In this document: one piece after another, positions 37,833-43,325 of the stretch
How positions within the stretch are numbered: the first letter of the stretch is position 1
How the letters are laid out: each line of letters starts with the position of its first letter
Assembly: GCA_027315255.1 (NCBI GenBank)
Contig: DAHUYL010000090.1
Span: forward strand, 1 to 43,325
From: Solirubrobacterales bacterium
Lineage (GTDB): Bacteria > Actinomycetota > Thermoleophilia > Solirubrobacterales > Solirubrobacteraceae
DNA: 43,325 nt
Direction of reading: 5' to 3'
Program-made: the position numbers and the translations under genes
Notes under the pieces: model-generated
The model's input: only the letters and a program-made list of their open reading frames with translations
What the model was told of the DNA's origin: nothing
Databases searched by the model: none

Positions 37833-38684
37833 ATGAACGGAGCCTCCTCGGCGCTTTCGGCGGATTGGCTGGGCGCCTGCCGGCGGGCGCGCGAGGGGCT
37901 GGCGGCGATGCTGGCGGCCGCGCCGAGCACCGCCGAGCGGGTCGTCGAGACCGGCAGCCGCGGCAGCGGCGGCGACCGCACGCTCGTGATCGACGCCTCG
38001 GCCGAGGCGATCGTGCTCGCCGAGCTGGGCGCGCTGCACGACCAGGGGTTCGACTTCTGCGCGGTGTCGGAGGAGCGCGGGTGGGTGCCGTTCGGGGAGT
38101 CGGACTCGGTGCGCGTGGTGATCGACCCGATCGACGGCTCGCTGAATGCCAAGCGCGGGCTGCCCCACCATGCCCTGTCGGTGGCGGTTGCGGCCGGGAC
38201 GACGATGGCGGATGTGGAGTTCGCCTACGTGTACGACTTCGGGCCCCGCGAGGAGTGGTGGGCGCGGCGCGGCCAGGGCGCCTGGCTCGACGGCGAGCTG
38301 CTCGACCCCGAGGCGGGCGAGCGGCGCGACCGTCGCGGGCGGCTCGAGCTGCTCGGGATCGAGTCGGCCGAGCCGCGCTGGGTGCATGCGTCGATCGACG
38401 CGCTGGTCGAGCGCGCGTACCGGCTGCGGGCGATCGGGTCGATCGCCTCAGCGCTCTGCCAGGTCGCCGCGGCGCGGCTCGACGGGCTCGTCTCGCTGCG
38501 CAACTGCCGTGCGGTCGACGCCGCCGCCGGACAGCTGATCGTGCGCGAGGCGGGTGGGGTGGTGTCCTTCCCGCGCGGCGAGGCGCCGCCGCTCGGCGCC
38601 GCGCTCGACACCGAGCCGCGCTCGCCGGTGGTCGCGGCGCGGACGGCGCAGGCGCTGCGCTCGCTCGAGGAGGTCGTGCGGTGA
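37833..38684 (+). CDS. inositol monophosphatase-family protein
   Basis: A 283-residue phosphatase of the IMPase/SuhB/FBPase superfamily. Metal motifs are the Glu in AVSEERGW, the signature VIDPIDGSLNAKRGLPHHAL and the late CRAVDAAAGQLIVREAGG, where the usual W-D-x-A-A-G reads V-D-A-A-A-G with the metal-binding Asp kept. The N-terminal half includes DRTLVIDASAEAIVLAELGA. It hydrolyses a phosphate monoester, perhaps inositol phosphate, fructose bisphosphate or a nucleotide such as PAP; specificity cannot be judged. It starts 9 bp from the divergent helicase and overlaps the metalloprotease start by four bases (GTGA). Confidence 0.85.
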   Translation: MNGASSALSADWLGACRRAREGLAAMLAAAPSTAERVVETGSRGSGGDRTLVIDASAEAIVLAELGALHDQGFDFCAVSEERGWVPFGESDSVRVVIDPIDGSLNAKRGLPHHALSVAVAAGTTMADVEFAYVYDFGPREEWWARRGQGAWLDGELLDPEAGERRDRRGRLELLGIESAEPRWVHASIDALVERAYRLRAIGSIASALCQVAAARLDGLVSLRNCRAVDAAAGQLIVREAGGVVSFPRGEAPPLGAALDTEPRSPVVAARTAQALRSLEEVVR

Positions 38685-39790
38685 GCCGGGGCGGCGGGAC
38701 GAGCGCGACCGTGATCGACTGGATCGTCGCCGAGAAGATCGCGGCGTTCATCGCCGGCCGGGGCCGAGCGGGCGAGACCCCGGAGGTCGACCTGGCGGCG
38801 CTCGCCGGCGAGTCGGAGCGGCGGGTCGTCGCCTATACCGGGCTGCGGCCGCGCGCGCCGCTGCCGCCACCGGAGGGCGTCAGCCGGTCGGAATGGGTGG
38901 CCAGCAACATCTCCGCGACGCGCGCGCTGCTCGATCCGCTGCTGGCGCGGGCCGGCGATGGGCTCGGCCCGTTGAAGCCGGCCGCGCAGATCGGGATCGG
39001 GCTGATGCTCAGCTCCGAGATCGGGCTCGTCGTCGGCTACCTGGGCCAGCGGGTGCTCGGCCAGTACGAGCTCGTGCTGCTCGACGAAGCCGCCGTCGAG
39101 CGGCCACCGCGGCTGCTGTTCGTGCTGCCGAACCTCGGCCACGCGGTCGCGAGCTTCGGCGCTGAGGAGACCGAGTTCATGACCTGGGTGACGCTCCACG
39201 AGGTCACCCACGCCGTCCAGTTCGCGGCGGTTCCGTGGCTGCATGCCCACCTCGCGGGACTCGTGCGCCAGCTGATGGCGAACGCCGAGCTGCGGCTCGA
39301 GTCCGCCCGCGGGCCGCGCCTGCGGCTGGCGCCCCCTCGCCGAGCCGAGCTGGCGAGGCTGGGTCGTGCGCTGCGCGGCGGCGACCTGATCGGACTCGTG
39401 ATGAACCGCTCCGAGCGCGAGCTGATCGACCGCGTGCAGGCGACGATGGCCGTCGTCGAGGGTCACGCCGAGCACGTGATGGACGCGGTCGCGCCCGACC
39501 TGCTGCCGTCGCTGCCGCGCCTGCGCCGGGCGCTCGACGCGCGGCGACGGACGCAGTCGCGGCTGTCGCGGCTCGTCGGCCGCCTGCTCGGGCTCGAGCT
39601 GAAGCTGCGCCAGTACGAGCGCGGCAAGGCGTTCTGCGACCGGATCGTGGACGACGGCGGTCGCGAGGCGCTCGTCTGGCTGTGGTCCGCGCCCGAGGCG
39701 CTGCCGACGCTCGCCGAGCTCGAGGATCCGGGCGCGTGGCTGGCGCGGACCGCTGCCGCGCGGGCACGCGCGACGGCGACCGGCGCCTGA
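38681..39790 (+). CDS. zinc-dependent metalloprotease, DUF2342 family
   Basis: A 369-residue protein of the actinobacterial family often labelled F420 biosynthesis-associated or zinc-dependent metalloprotease. The zinc motif is H173-E174-x2-H177 in TWVTLHEVTHAVQFAAVPWL. Family segments around it are VSRSEWVASNISATRALLDP, LMLSSEIGLVVGYLGQRVLG, QYELVLLDE, a second region MAVVEGHAEHVMDAVAPDLL (further metal or structural His/Glu) and KLRQYERGKAFCDRIVDDGG. GTG at 38681 overlaps the phosphatase stop. Two genes in one operon with IMPase, a pairing I believe is common in relatives. Substrate is unknown. Confidence 0.88.
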   Translation: MSRGGGTSATVIDWIVAEKIAAFIAGRGRAGETPEVDLAALAGESERRVVAYTGLRPRAPLPPPEGVSRSEWVASNISATRALLDPLLARAGDGLGPLKPAAQIGIGLMLSSEIGLVVGYLGQRVLGQYELVLLDEAAVERPPRLLFVLPNLGHAVASFGAEETEFMTWVTLHEVTHAVQFAAVPWLHAHLAGLVRQLMANAELRLESARGPRLRLAPPRRAELARLGRALRGGDLIGLVMNRSERELIDRVQATMAVVEGHAEHVMDAVAPDLLPSLPRLRRALDARRRTQSRLSRLVGRLLGLELKLRQYERGKAFCDRIVDDGGREALVWLWSAPEALPTLAELEDPGAWLARTAAARARATATGA

Positions 39791-39923
39791 CGCGCGCTGC
39801 TTGCGGCGGCGCAGATGTGACCGACTCGTGACCGGCGCCCCTTCGGACCCCCCGGGCGGGGGATTCACGCCGACCAGATCCGGGATTTCGTGCCCGATCC
39901 GTGTAACGCTGGTCCTGTGGCGG

Positions 39924-39952
39924 TTTACAAACGTGTGTTCGGCTACTACGCT
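39924..39952 (+). promoter_or_regulatory. sigma-70-like promoter for the basic coiled-coil gene
   Basis: TTTACA (39924-39929), a 17-bp spacer, then TACGCT (39947-39952), in an unusually AT-rich patch. Transcription would begin near 39959, giving a leader of about 50 bases to the ATG at 40012, which is preceded by a GGGAGCG ribosome site. Confidence 0.5.
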
Positions 39953-40011
39953 GAAGGTGCGCTAGCAAGCGAGCTAACCTGCTAATTCCTACGGGAGCGA
40001 AGCATTCAGCC

Positions 40012-40605
40012 ATGGCCACTACCACCAATCACACATCAGATCCGGCCCGAGAGCCGGACCTCACAACTCCGGCGCCCGCGACCGAGCGGGGCGCGCGCAG
40101 CACGGGACGCAGAACCACCGGCACGCGCACCACGACTCGGCGCAGCAACGGCCGGACCCGGACGGCGACCGCGGCAGCGCGTGGCTCGACCAGGACCTCG
40201 ACCCAGCCGCGGACCCGCGTCGAAGAGGCCACGCATCTCGCCAGCCGGGCGCTGTTCGTTCCGGTCGGCGCAGGGCTGATCGTCCGCGACGACGTCGTCT
40301 CGACGGTCAGGGACCTCGCCGCCCGCTACGGGACGATCGAGGGGATCGAGCGCGAGTTGAAGCGCTACGAGAGGCGCGGCGGGACCGCGCGCAACCGCTT
40401 CGAGAAGCAGGTGCGACGCGCCCGCACGAAGTTCGAGCGCGACCTGCGATCCCGGCGGCGCTCGGTCGAACGCGTCGTCCGCCAGAACCGCCGCCAGTTG
40501 GAGGGGCAGGTCCGCAACGTCCGCCGCGATCTCGACCGCCAGTCGAAGGTCGTCACCGGTCAATTTGAAAAGATCGTTTCGTCCGCTCACGGATTGATCA
40601 GCTAA
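40012..40605 (+). CDS. highly basic Thr/Arg-rich coiled-coil protein
   Basis: A 197-residue protein. The first 70 residues are disordered and rich in Thr, Arg and Ser (RRTTGTRTTTRRSNGRTRTA). A short hydrophobic stretch follows (RALFVPVGAGLIVRDDVV), then a charged helix of about 100 residues with heptad-like spacing (GIERELKRYERRGGTARNRF, then RDLRSRRRSVERVVRQNRRQ). The net charge is strongly positive. The arrangement recalls histone-like or heparin-binding surface proteins (HbhA-like) but no motif proves either. It has its own promoter and AT-rich 3' flank. It may coat DNA, RNA or storage granules; this is speculation. Confidence 0.75.
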   Translation: MATTTNHTSDPAREPDLTTPAPATERGARSTGRRTTGTRTTTRRSNGRTRTATAAARGSTRTSTQPRTRVEEATHLASRALFVPVGAGLIVRDDVVSTVRDLAARYGTIEGIERELKRYERRGGTARNRFEKQVRRARTKFERDLRSRRRSVERVVRQNRRQLEGQVRNVRRDLDRQSKVVTGQFEKIVSSAHGLIS

Positions 40606-40723
40606 GCTATTATTTGTTCATACAACTTCCCCCGCCGGCGACAGGAGAGCGCGACTGGCGGGTCGGGTTCGCCGGCCTCATATCCTCGCCGGCGAATGCA
40701 GCACCCTCTCCTCCCTCAACCGC

Positions 40724-40757
40724 CGGGGCGTCACGTGCGTGACGCCCCGTCGGTCTT
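40724..40757 (+). terminator. 11-bp hairpin with weak U-tract
   Basis: Arms CGGGGCGTCAC (40724-40734) and GTGACGCCCCG (40739-40749) with loop GTGC, followed by TCGGTCTT. It probably ends the transcript of the basic coiled-coil gene, whose stop is 119 bp upstream. Confidence 0.6.
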
Positions 40758-40965
40758 TAACATTGGTCTTTGGGTGGCGAGGGGGGTCGCTTCTGGCGCC
40801 GCGCGTCTGGCTTCGGTTCGGGAGCGGGGCGGGCGCGGGGGCGGGCGTGGCTGCTGTCTGCCGCCTGCTGGTCCGGTTCGGGCCTGGCGCTGCGGGGCCA
40901 GAATGTCGCAACCCCCCTTTGGGAAGGACGGGGGTTTGCAATCTGCGCCCTCACAGGGCACCTCT

Positions 40966-41006
40966 TGACGCGACCCCCTGATCCGCGTGGGGGGTCGCGT
41001 CATTTT
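40966..41006 (+). terminator. 13-bp hairpin followed by TTTT
   Basis: Arms 40966-40978 and 40990-41002 are perfect reverse complements around 11 bases and are followed by TTTT at 41003-41006, the only clear stem plus U-run in the window. It lies 45 bp before the start of the oxidase gene, so it either ends an unseen upstream transcript or acts as an attenuator. Confidence 0.6.
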
Positions 41007-41050
41007 GGCCCTTCTCGTCCGGCGCGGCGCTCATCCGTAAGCTGGCCGCG

Positions 41051-42262
41051 GTGAACGGCCCGCGCTGCGATCTTGCTGTGGTCGGGGCGGGGATCGTCGG
41101 GCTGGCGCTCGCGCGCGAGCTTGGTCGGCGGCATCCGCGGTTGCGGATCACGGTGTTCGAGCGGGAGGTGCGGGTCGGGAGCCACCAGACGGCGCACAAC
41201 TCCGGGGTCGTCCATGCCGGGATCTACTACCGACCCGGGTCGCTGAAGGCGAGGCTGTGCGTCGATGGGTCGCGGCGCATGTTCGAGTTCTGCGAGCAGC
41301 GCGGGATCCCGCACGAGCGCTGCGGCAAGGTGATCATCGCGACCGACCGGAGCGAGCTCGCAGCCCTCGACGAGCTCGAGGCGCGCGGCCGGGCGAACGG
41401 CGTCGACGGCCTGCGGCGGATCGGGCCGGCGGAGTTGGCCGAGCTCGAGCCGCACGCGACCGGCGTCGCCGCGCTTCACTCCCCCGCGACCGGGATCGTC
41501 GACTTCGCCGCGGTCGCGCAGGCGCTCGCTGACGAGCTGCGCGAGGCCGGCGCCGAGATCCTCACCGCCTGCGAGGTGCGCGCGGTGCTGCCGGCAGGCG
41601 GCGGAGTCGCCGTCCGGCACGCCCACGGAGAGACCCGCGCGGGGCGTGCGATCGTGTGCGCGGGAGCCTGGAGCGACCGGCTCGCGGTCACTGCGGGCGC
41701 TTCCAGCGATCCTCGGATCGTGCCGTTCCGCGGCGCCTACCTGCGTCTGCGCCCCGCTGCGCGTCAGCTCGTCCGCGGGCTGATCTACCCGGTCCCCGAT
41801 CCGCAGCTGCCGTTCCTGGGCGTACACCTGACCCGTACGATCGACGGCGAGGTGCTGCTCGGCCCGACCGCGTTGATCGTCGGCGCGCGCGACGCATACG
41901 AGCTGCGGCGGATCCGCGCGGAGGACCTGTGGGCGACGCTTGCCTGGCCCGGGACCTGGAAGCTGCTTCGCCGTTACGGCCGGACCGCGATTCAGGAGCT
42001 GAGGCTGGCGGCGAGCCGCCGCGCGTTCGTCGCGGCCTGCGCGCGATACGTGCCCGAGCTGAGCGCCGCCGACGTCCTCGCCGGACCGGCGGGCGTCCGG
42101 GCACAGGCGCTCGGGGCGGACGGCGCGCTCGTCGAGGACTTCGTGATCAACGAGCTCGGCGAGGCGGTGTTCGTGCGCAATGCGCCCTCCCCCGCCGCAA
42201 CGTCGTCGCTGGCGATTGCGGCCCACCTCGCCGACCGGCTCGAGGGCAAGCTCGATCGCTGA
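41051..42262 (+). CDS. lhgO: L-2-hydroxyglutarate oxidase
   Basis: FAD-dependent oxidase of the DAO superfamily, 403 residues, oxidising L-2-hydroxyglutarate to 2-oxoglutarate with electrons passed to the membrane quinone pool. The FAD Rossmann motif is DLAVVGAGIVGLALARELGR. The family-specific stretch is SHQTAHNSGVVHAGIYYRPG, then SLKARLCVDGSRRMFEFCEQ, GIVDFAAVAQALADE, and the late PFLGVHLTRTIDGEVLLGPT. The end SPAATSSLAIAAHLADRL fits the usual FAD-binding C-terminus. GTG at 41051 is the start. A stand-alone gene preceded by a hairpin-rich leader. Confidence 0.9.
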   Translation: MNGPRCDLAVVGAGIVGLALARELGRRHPRLRITVFEREVRVGSHQTAHNSGVVHAGIYYRPGSLKARLCVDGSRRMFEFCEQRGIPHERCGKVIIATDRSELAALDELEARGRANGVDGLRRIGPAELAELEPHATGVAALHSPATGIVDFAAVAQALADELREAGAEILTACEVRAVLPAGGGVAVRHAHGETRAGRAIVCAGAWSDRLAVTAGASSDPRIVPFRGAYLRLRPAARQLVRGLIYPVPDPQLPFLGVHLTRTIDGEVLLGPTALIVGARDAYELRRIRAEDLWATLAWPGTWKLLRRYGRTAIQELRLAASRRAFVAACARYVPELSAADVLAGPAGVRAQALGADGALVEDFVINELGEAVFVRNAPSPAATSSLAIAAHLADRLEGKLDR

Positions 42263-42280
42263 GGGGGGCCGGCAGGCGGC

Positions 42281-42721
42281 TCAGCCGCTCAGCACCCGCT
42301 CGAGCTCGTCCAGGCATGCATGCCAGCCGGTGTGCTGGGAGTCGCGGCGCCGCTCGGTCGAGATCCGGGTGTTGAGGAGCACGACTGTCGTCACGCCGGC
42401 GATCTCGACGAAGCTCAGCTCGATCAGCTGGCGGTTTGCGGGCTCCACGTCGAACGTCCAGGCCATCACGAGCCGGTGCGGCCGCTCGATCAGCTCGAAC
42501 TCGGCGCGCGATTCGACCTCGGTGCCGTCCGGCCGTCGCATCACGACCCGGACCCCACCGCCGACGCGGAGGTCCACCTCGGCCACGGGCGTCGTCCAGT
42601 CTGGGCCGGCATGCGGCCAGCGACGCATCACCTCTGGACTCGTCCAAGCGTCGAACACGGCCTCCGCGGGCGCCGCGAAGGTCCGCTCGATCCGGAGGAT
42701 GTGGCCCGCCGGGTCCGTCAC
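42281..42721 (-). CDS. SRPBCC/AHSA1-family protein
   Basis: A 146-residue START-like fold protein of the AHSA1/Cdc-related SRPBCC group. Signatures are LRIERTFAAPAEAVFDAWTS followed by PEVMRRW, then AEVDLRVGGGVRVVMRRPDG, FELIERPHRLVMAWTFDV, TVVLLNTRIS and the ending GWHACLDELERVLSG. The fold forms a hydrophobic cavity for small ligands; many actinobacterial members are of unknown function and often lie next to ArsR- or MarR-type regulators, as here a MarR gene is nearby. Start is GTG at 42721. Confidence 0.87.
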   Translation of the reverse strand: MTDPAGHILRIERTFAAPAEAVFDAWTSPEVMRRWPHAGPDWTTPVAEVDLRVGGGVRVVMRRPDGTEVESRAEFELIERPHRLVMAWTFDVEPANRQLIELSFVEIAGVTTVVLLNTRISTERRRDSQHTGWHACLDELERVLSG

Positions 42722-42795
42722 GACGGCCGCCGTTCGCGCGGCTGATCCGCGATCGTCGGGCCCGCGGTGGTCGGGGTCGCTGTCGTCCGCGCAGG

Positions 42796-42996
42796 CTGGT
42801 GCTCGTCGGTGGCTACCTGCTCGCGTGGACCGCCGCGGGCCTGCTCGCGTACGCGGTTGTCGCAGTCGGAGGCGACGCGCTCGGCGGCGGGCTCGCCTGG
42901 GGCGGCGGAGGGCGCTGGCTGTGCGCGGGCGGGCTCGCGATCGGCGCCGCCTACCAGCTGGCGCCGCTCAAGCGCGCGTGCCTGGCGCGCTGCCGG
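42796..42996 (+). pseudogene. remnant of a DUF2182-family membrane protein
   Basis: About 67 codons in one frame read LVLVGGYLLAWTAAGLLAYA, then a Gly-rich stretch, LAIGAAYQLAPLKRACLARCR. This matches the middle of DUF2182 (predicted metal-binding integral membrane protein): the GYLLxWTxFGLLAY helix and the YQLTPLKxACLxxC motif. Upstream in frame the codons are Arg-rich and not membrane-like, and after LARCR the frame runs into unrelated sequence and stops, so the rest of the protein, including its C-terminal Cys/His helices, is missing. No frameshift that restores it is visible within 60 bp. Confidence 0.7.
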
Positions 42997-43054
42997 GGAC
43001 GGCTCGAGGGTGGGAGCGGCGAGCGGACCGAGAACACCTGGCCTCCCCAACTGA

Positions 43055-43069
43055 GTCAAGCTTGTTGAC
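43055..43069. promoter_or_regulatory. operator copy 1, GTCAA-N5-TTGAC
   Basis: A perfect inverted repeat, GTCAA GCTTG TTGAC. The TTGACC at its right end can serve as the -35 of the MarR promoter. The same motif recurs 42 bp downstream, four helical turns away. Confidence 0.6.
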
Positions 43070-43096
43070 CTAAGCTTGCCCGCATCGGGAGAATCA

Positions 43097-43111
43097 GTCA
43101 AGGTGATTGAC
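43097..43111. promoter_or_regulatory. operator copy 2, overlapping the MarR start codon
   Basis: GTCAA GGTGA TTGAC repeats the arms of the first copy exactly; only the five central bases differ. It covers the GTG start at 43103. Together the pair frames the promoter, as expected for MarR autorepression. Confidence 0.6.
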
Positions 43112-43325
43112 CCAGATCGCGAGGCCGAGCTGCGCCTGGCCATCGAGGACCTGTACTTCGGCTACCGCGCGTTCACCGCGCTTGCGGACCGGATCCTGGC
43201 CGCGCGAGGACTGGGCAGGGCGCATCACCGGATCCTCTACTTCGTCTGCCGGGATCCCGGGATCTCGGTCGGAGAACTGCTCGCCGTCCTACGGATCACC
43301 AAGCAGGCGGCTCACCGCCCGATCA
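43103..43325 (+). CDS. MarR-family transcriptional regulator, 3'-truncated by window edge
   Basis: The first 74 codons of a MarR regulator. After the GTG start the protein reads VIDPDREAELRLAIEDLYFG, then YRAFTALADRILAARGLGRA, HHRILYFVCRDPGISVGELL and AVLRITKQAAHRPI, the dimerisation helix and the first part of the winged-helix domain including the recognition-helix start. It ends at the window edge. GTG at 43103 lies inside the second copy of the operator and a few bases after a possible -10 (AGAATC), so the message would be leaderless. Ligand and targets unknown; the SRPBCC gene and the decayed DUF2182 gene are neighbours. Confidence 0.85.
   Translation, partial: MIDPDREAELRLAIEDLYFGYRAFTALADRILAARGLGRAHHRILYFVCRDPGISVGELLAVLRITKQAAHRPI

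Larger units (their letters stand above)
40606..41050. other. 445-bp hairpin-rich non-coding gap ending in an intrinsic terminator
   Basis: No convincing coding frame. It starts with an AT-rich patch (CTATTATTTGTTCATAC), then three strong hairpins: arms 40668-40676/40688-40696; arms 40724-40734/40739-40749 followed by TCGGTCTTT; and arms 40966-40978/40990-41002. The open frames that cross it (several, all short) have G/R/P-rich translations with no family look. A third GC-rich structure lies near 40908-40940. It may hold a small RNA or 5' leader for the oxidase gene. Confidence 0.45.

Noticed and set aside
37824..38387. N-terminal extension of the helicase-nuclease by 188 codons
   Set aside because: Lies antisense to the conserved IMPase motifs and has no helicase character before MLSDAVP.
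40731..41003. Small frames on both strands in the hairpin-rich gap
   Set aside because: Gly/Arg/Pro-rich translations, no ribosome sites, and they run through strong hairpins including a stem plus TTTT.
42718..43143. Minus-strand frame of 141 codons over the DUF2182 remnant
   Set aside because: Composition is Arg/Ala/Pro noise and it covers the MarR promoter and operators; the plus strand has the recognisable DUF2182 pieces.

Overview
This is a very GC-rich (roughly 70% or more), gene-dense chromosomal window. Gene content suggests an actinobacterium, most likely class Thermoleophilia / order Solirubrobacterales. The pointers are an aa3-type cytochrome oxidase cluster with a CtaG-family assembly factor, a PAC2-family protein, a DUF2342-type zinc metalloprotease, a SpoIID/LytB-domain protein, many GTG starts, and start codons lying almost on top of likely promoters (leaderless style). 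The taxonomic call is inference. I see no rRNA, tRNA, CRISPR array, transposase or phage gene.

Layout. 1-5.8 kb: the 3' end of ketopantoate reductase; a divergent glyoxalase I / metallo-beta-lactamase (MBL) pair; an ABC1 kinase coupled to the MBL gene; an aquaporin plus ParB-like operon; a secreted protein. 6.0-12.8 kb, minus strand: a respiratory cluster reading cupredoxin, coxB, coxA, coxC, ctaG, small membrane protein, ctaB, small protein. 12.8-15.1 kb: a divergent OmpR-type response regulator and membrane histidine kinase, with repeated putative operator motifs in the shared intergenic region, then a small membrane protein behind a structured leader. 15.1-24.8 kb: pyruvate kinase; a tight operon of a SnoaL-MBL fusion, an unknown protein and an M29 aminopeptidase; another MBL protein; metF; GNAT; a YgjP-type metallopeptidase; a SpoIID protein; a 5'-3' exonuclease. 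24.8-29.2 kb: YchF and PAP2, an apparently non-coding 359-bp gap, methylmalonyl-CoA epimerase, a nicotinate phosphoribosyltransferase-like gene and pgsA. 29.2-34.6 kb: a one-ORF fusion of an ECF sigma factor to a class I glutamine amidotransferase/gamma-glutamyl hydrolase domain, then an unknown protein, a universal stress protein coupled to an ArsB/NhaD-type transporter, an HD-domain nuclease and PAC2. 34.7-39.8 kb: a large UvrD-like helicase with a C-terminal Fe-S PD-(D/E)XK nuclease, an inositol-monophosphatase-like protein and a zinc metalloprotease. 39.8-43.3 kb: a very basic coiled-coil protein, a 445-bp hairpin-rich gap, L-2-hydroxyglutarate oxidase, an SRPBCC protein, a decayed DUF2182 fragment and the start of a MarR regulator carrying two copies of its likely operator.

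The strongest candidate for something undescribed is the sigma factor-amidotransferase fusion at 29213-30385: both halves keep their family hallmarks, including the Cys/His/Glu triad. Other leads are a cupredoxin at the head of the cox cluster with a remodelled CuA-like site, the truncated SnoaL-MBL fusion, the paired MarR palindromes, a Shine-Dalgarno-sequestering hairpin at 14921-14960, and a recurring class of long perfect hairpins without U-tracts at gene ends, including a 42-bp perfect palindrome.
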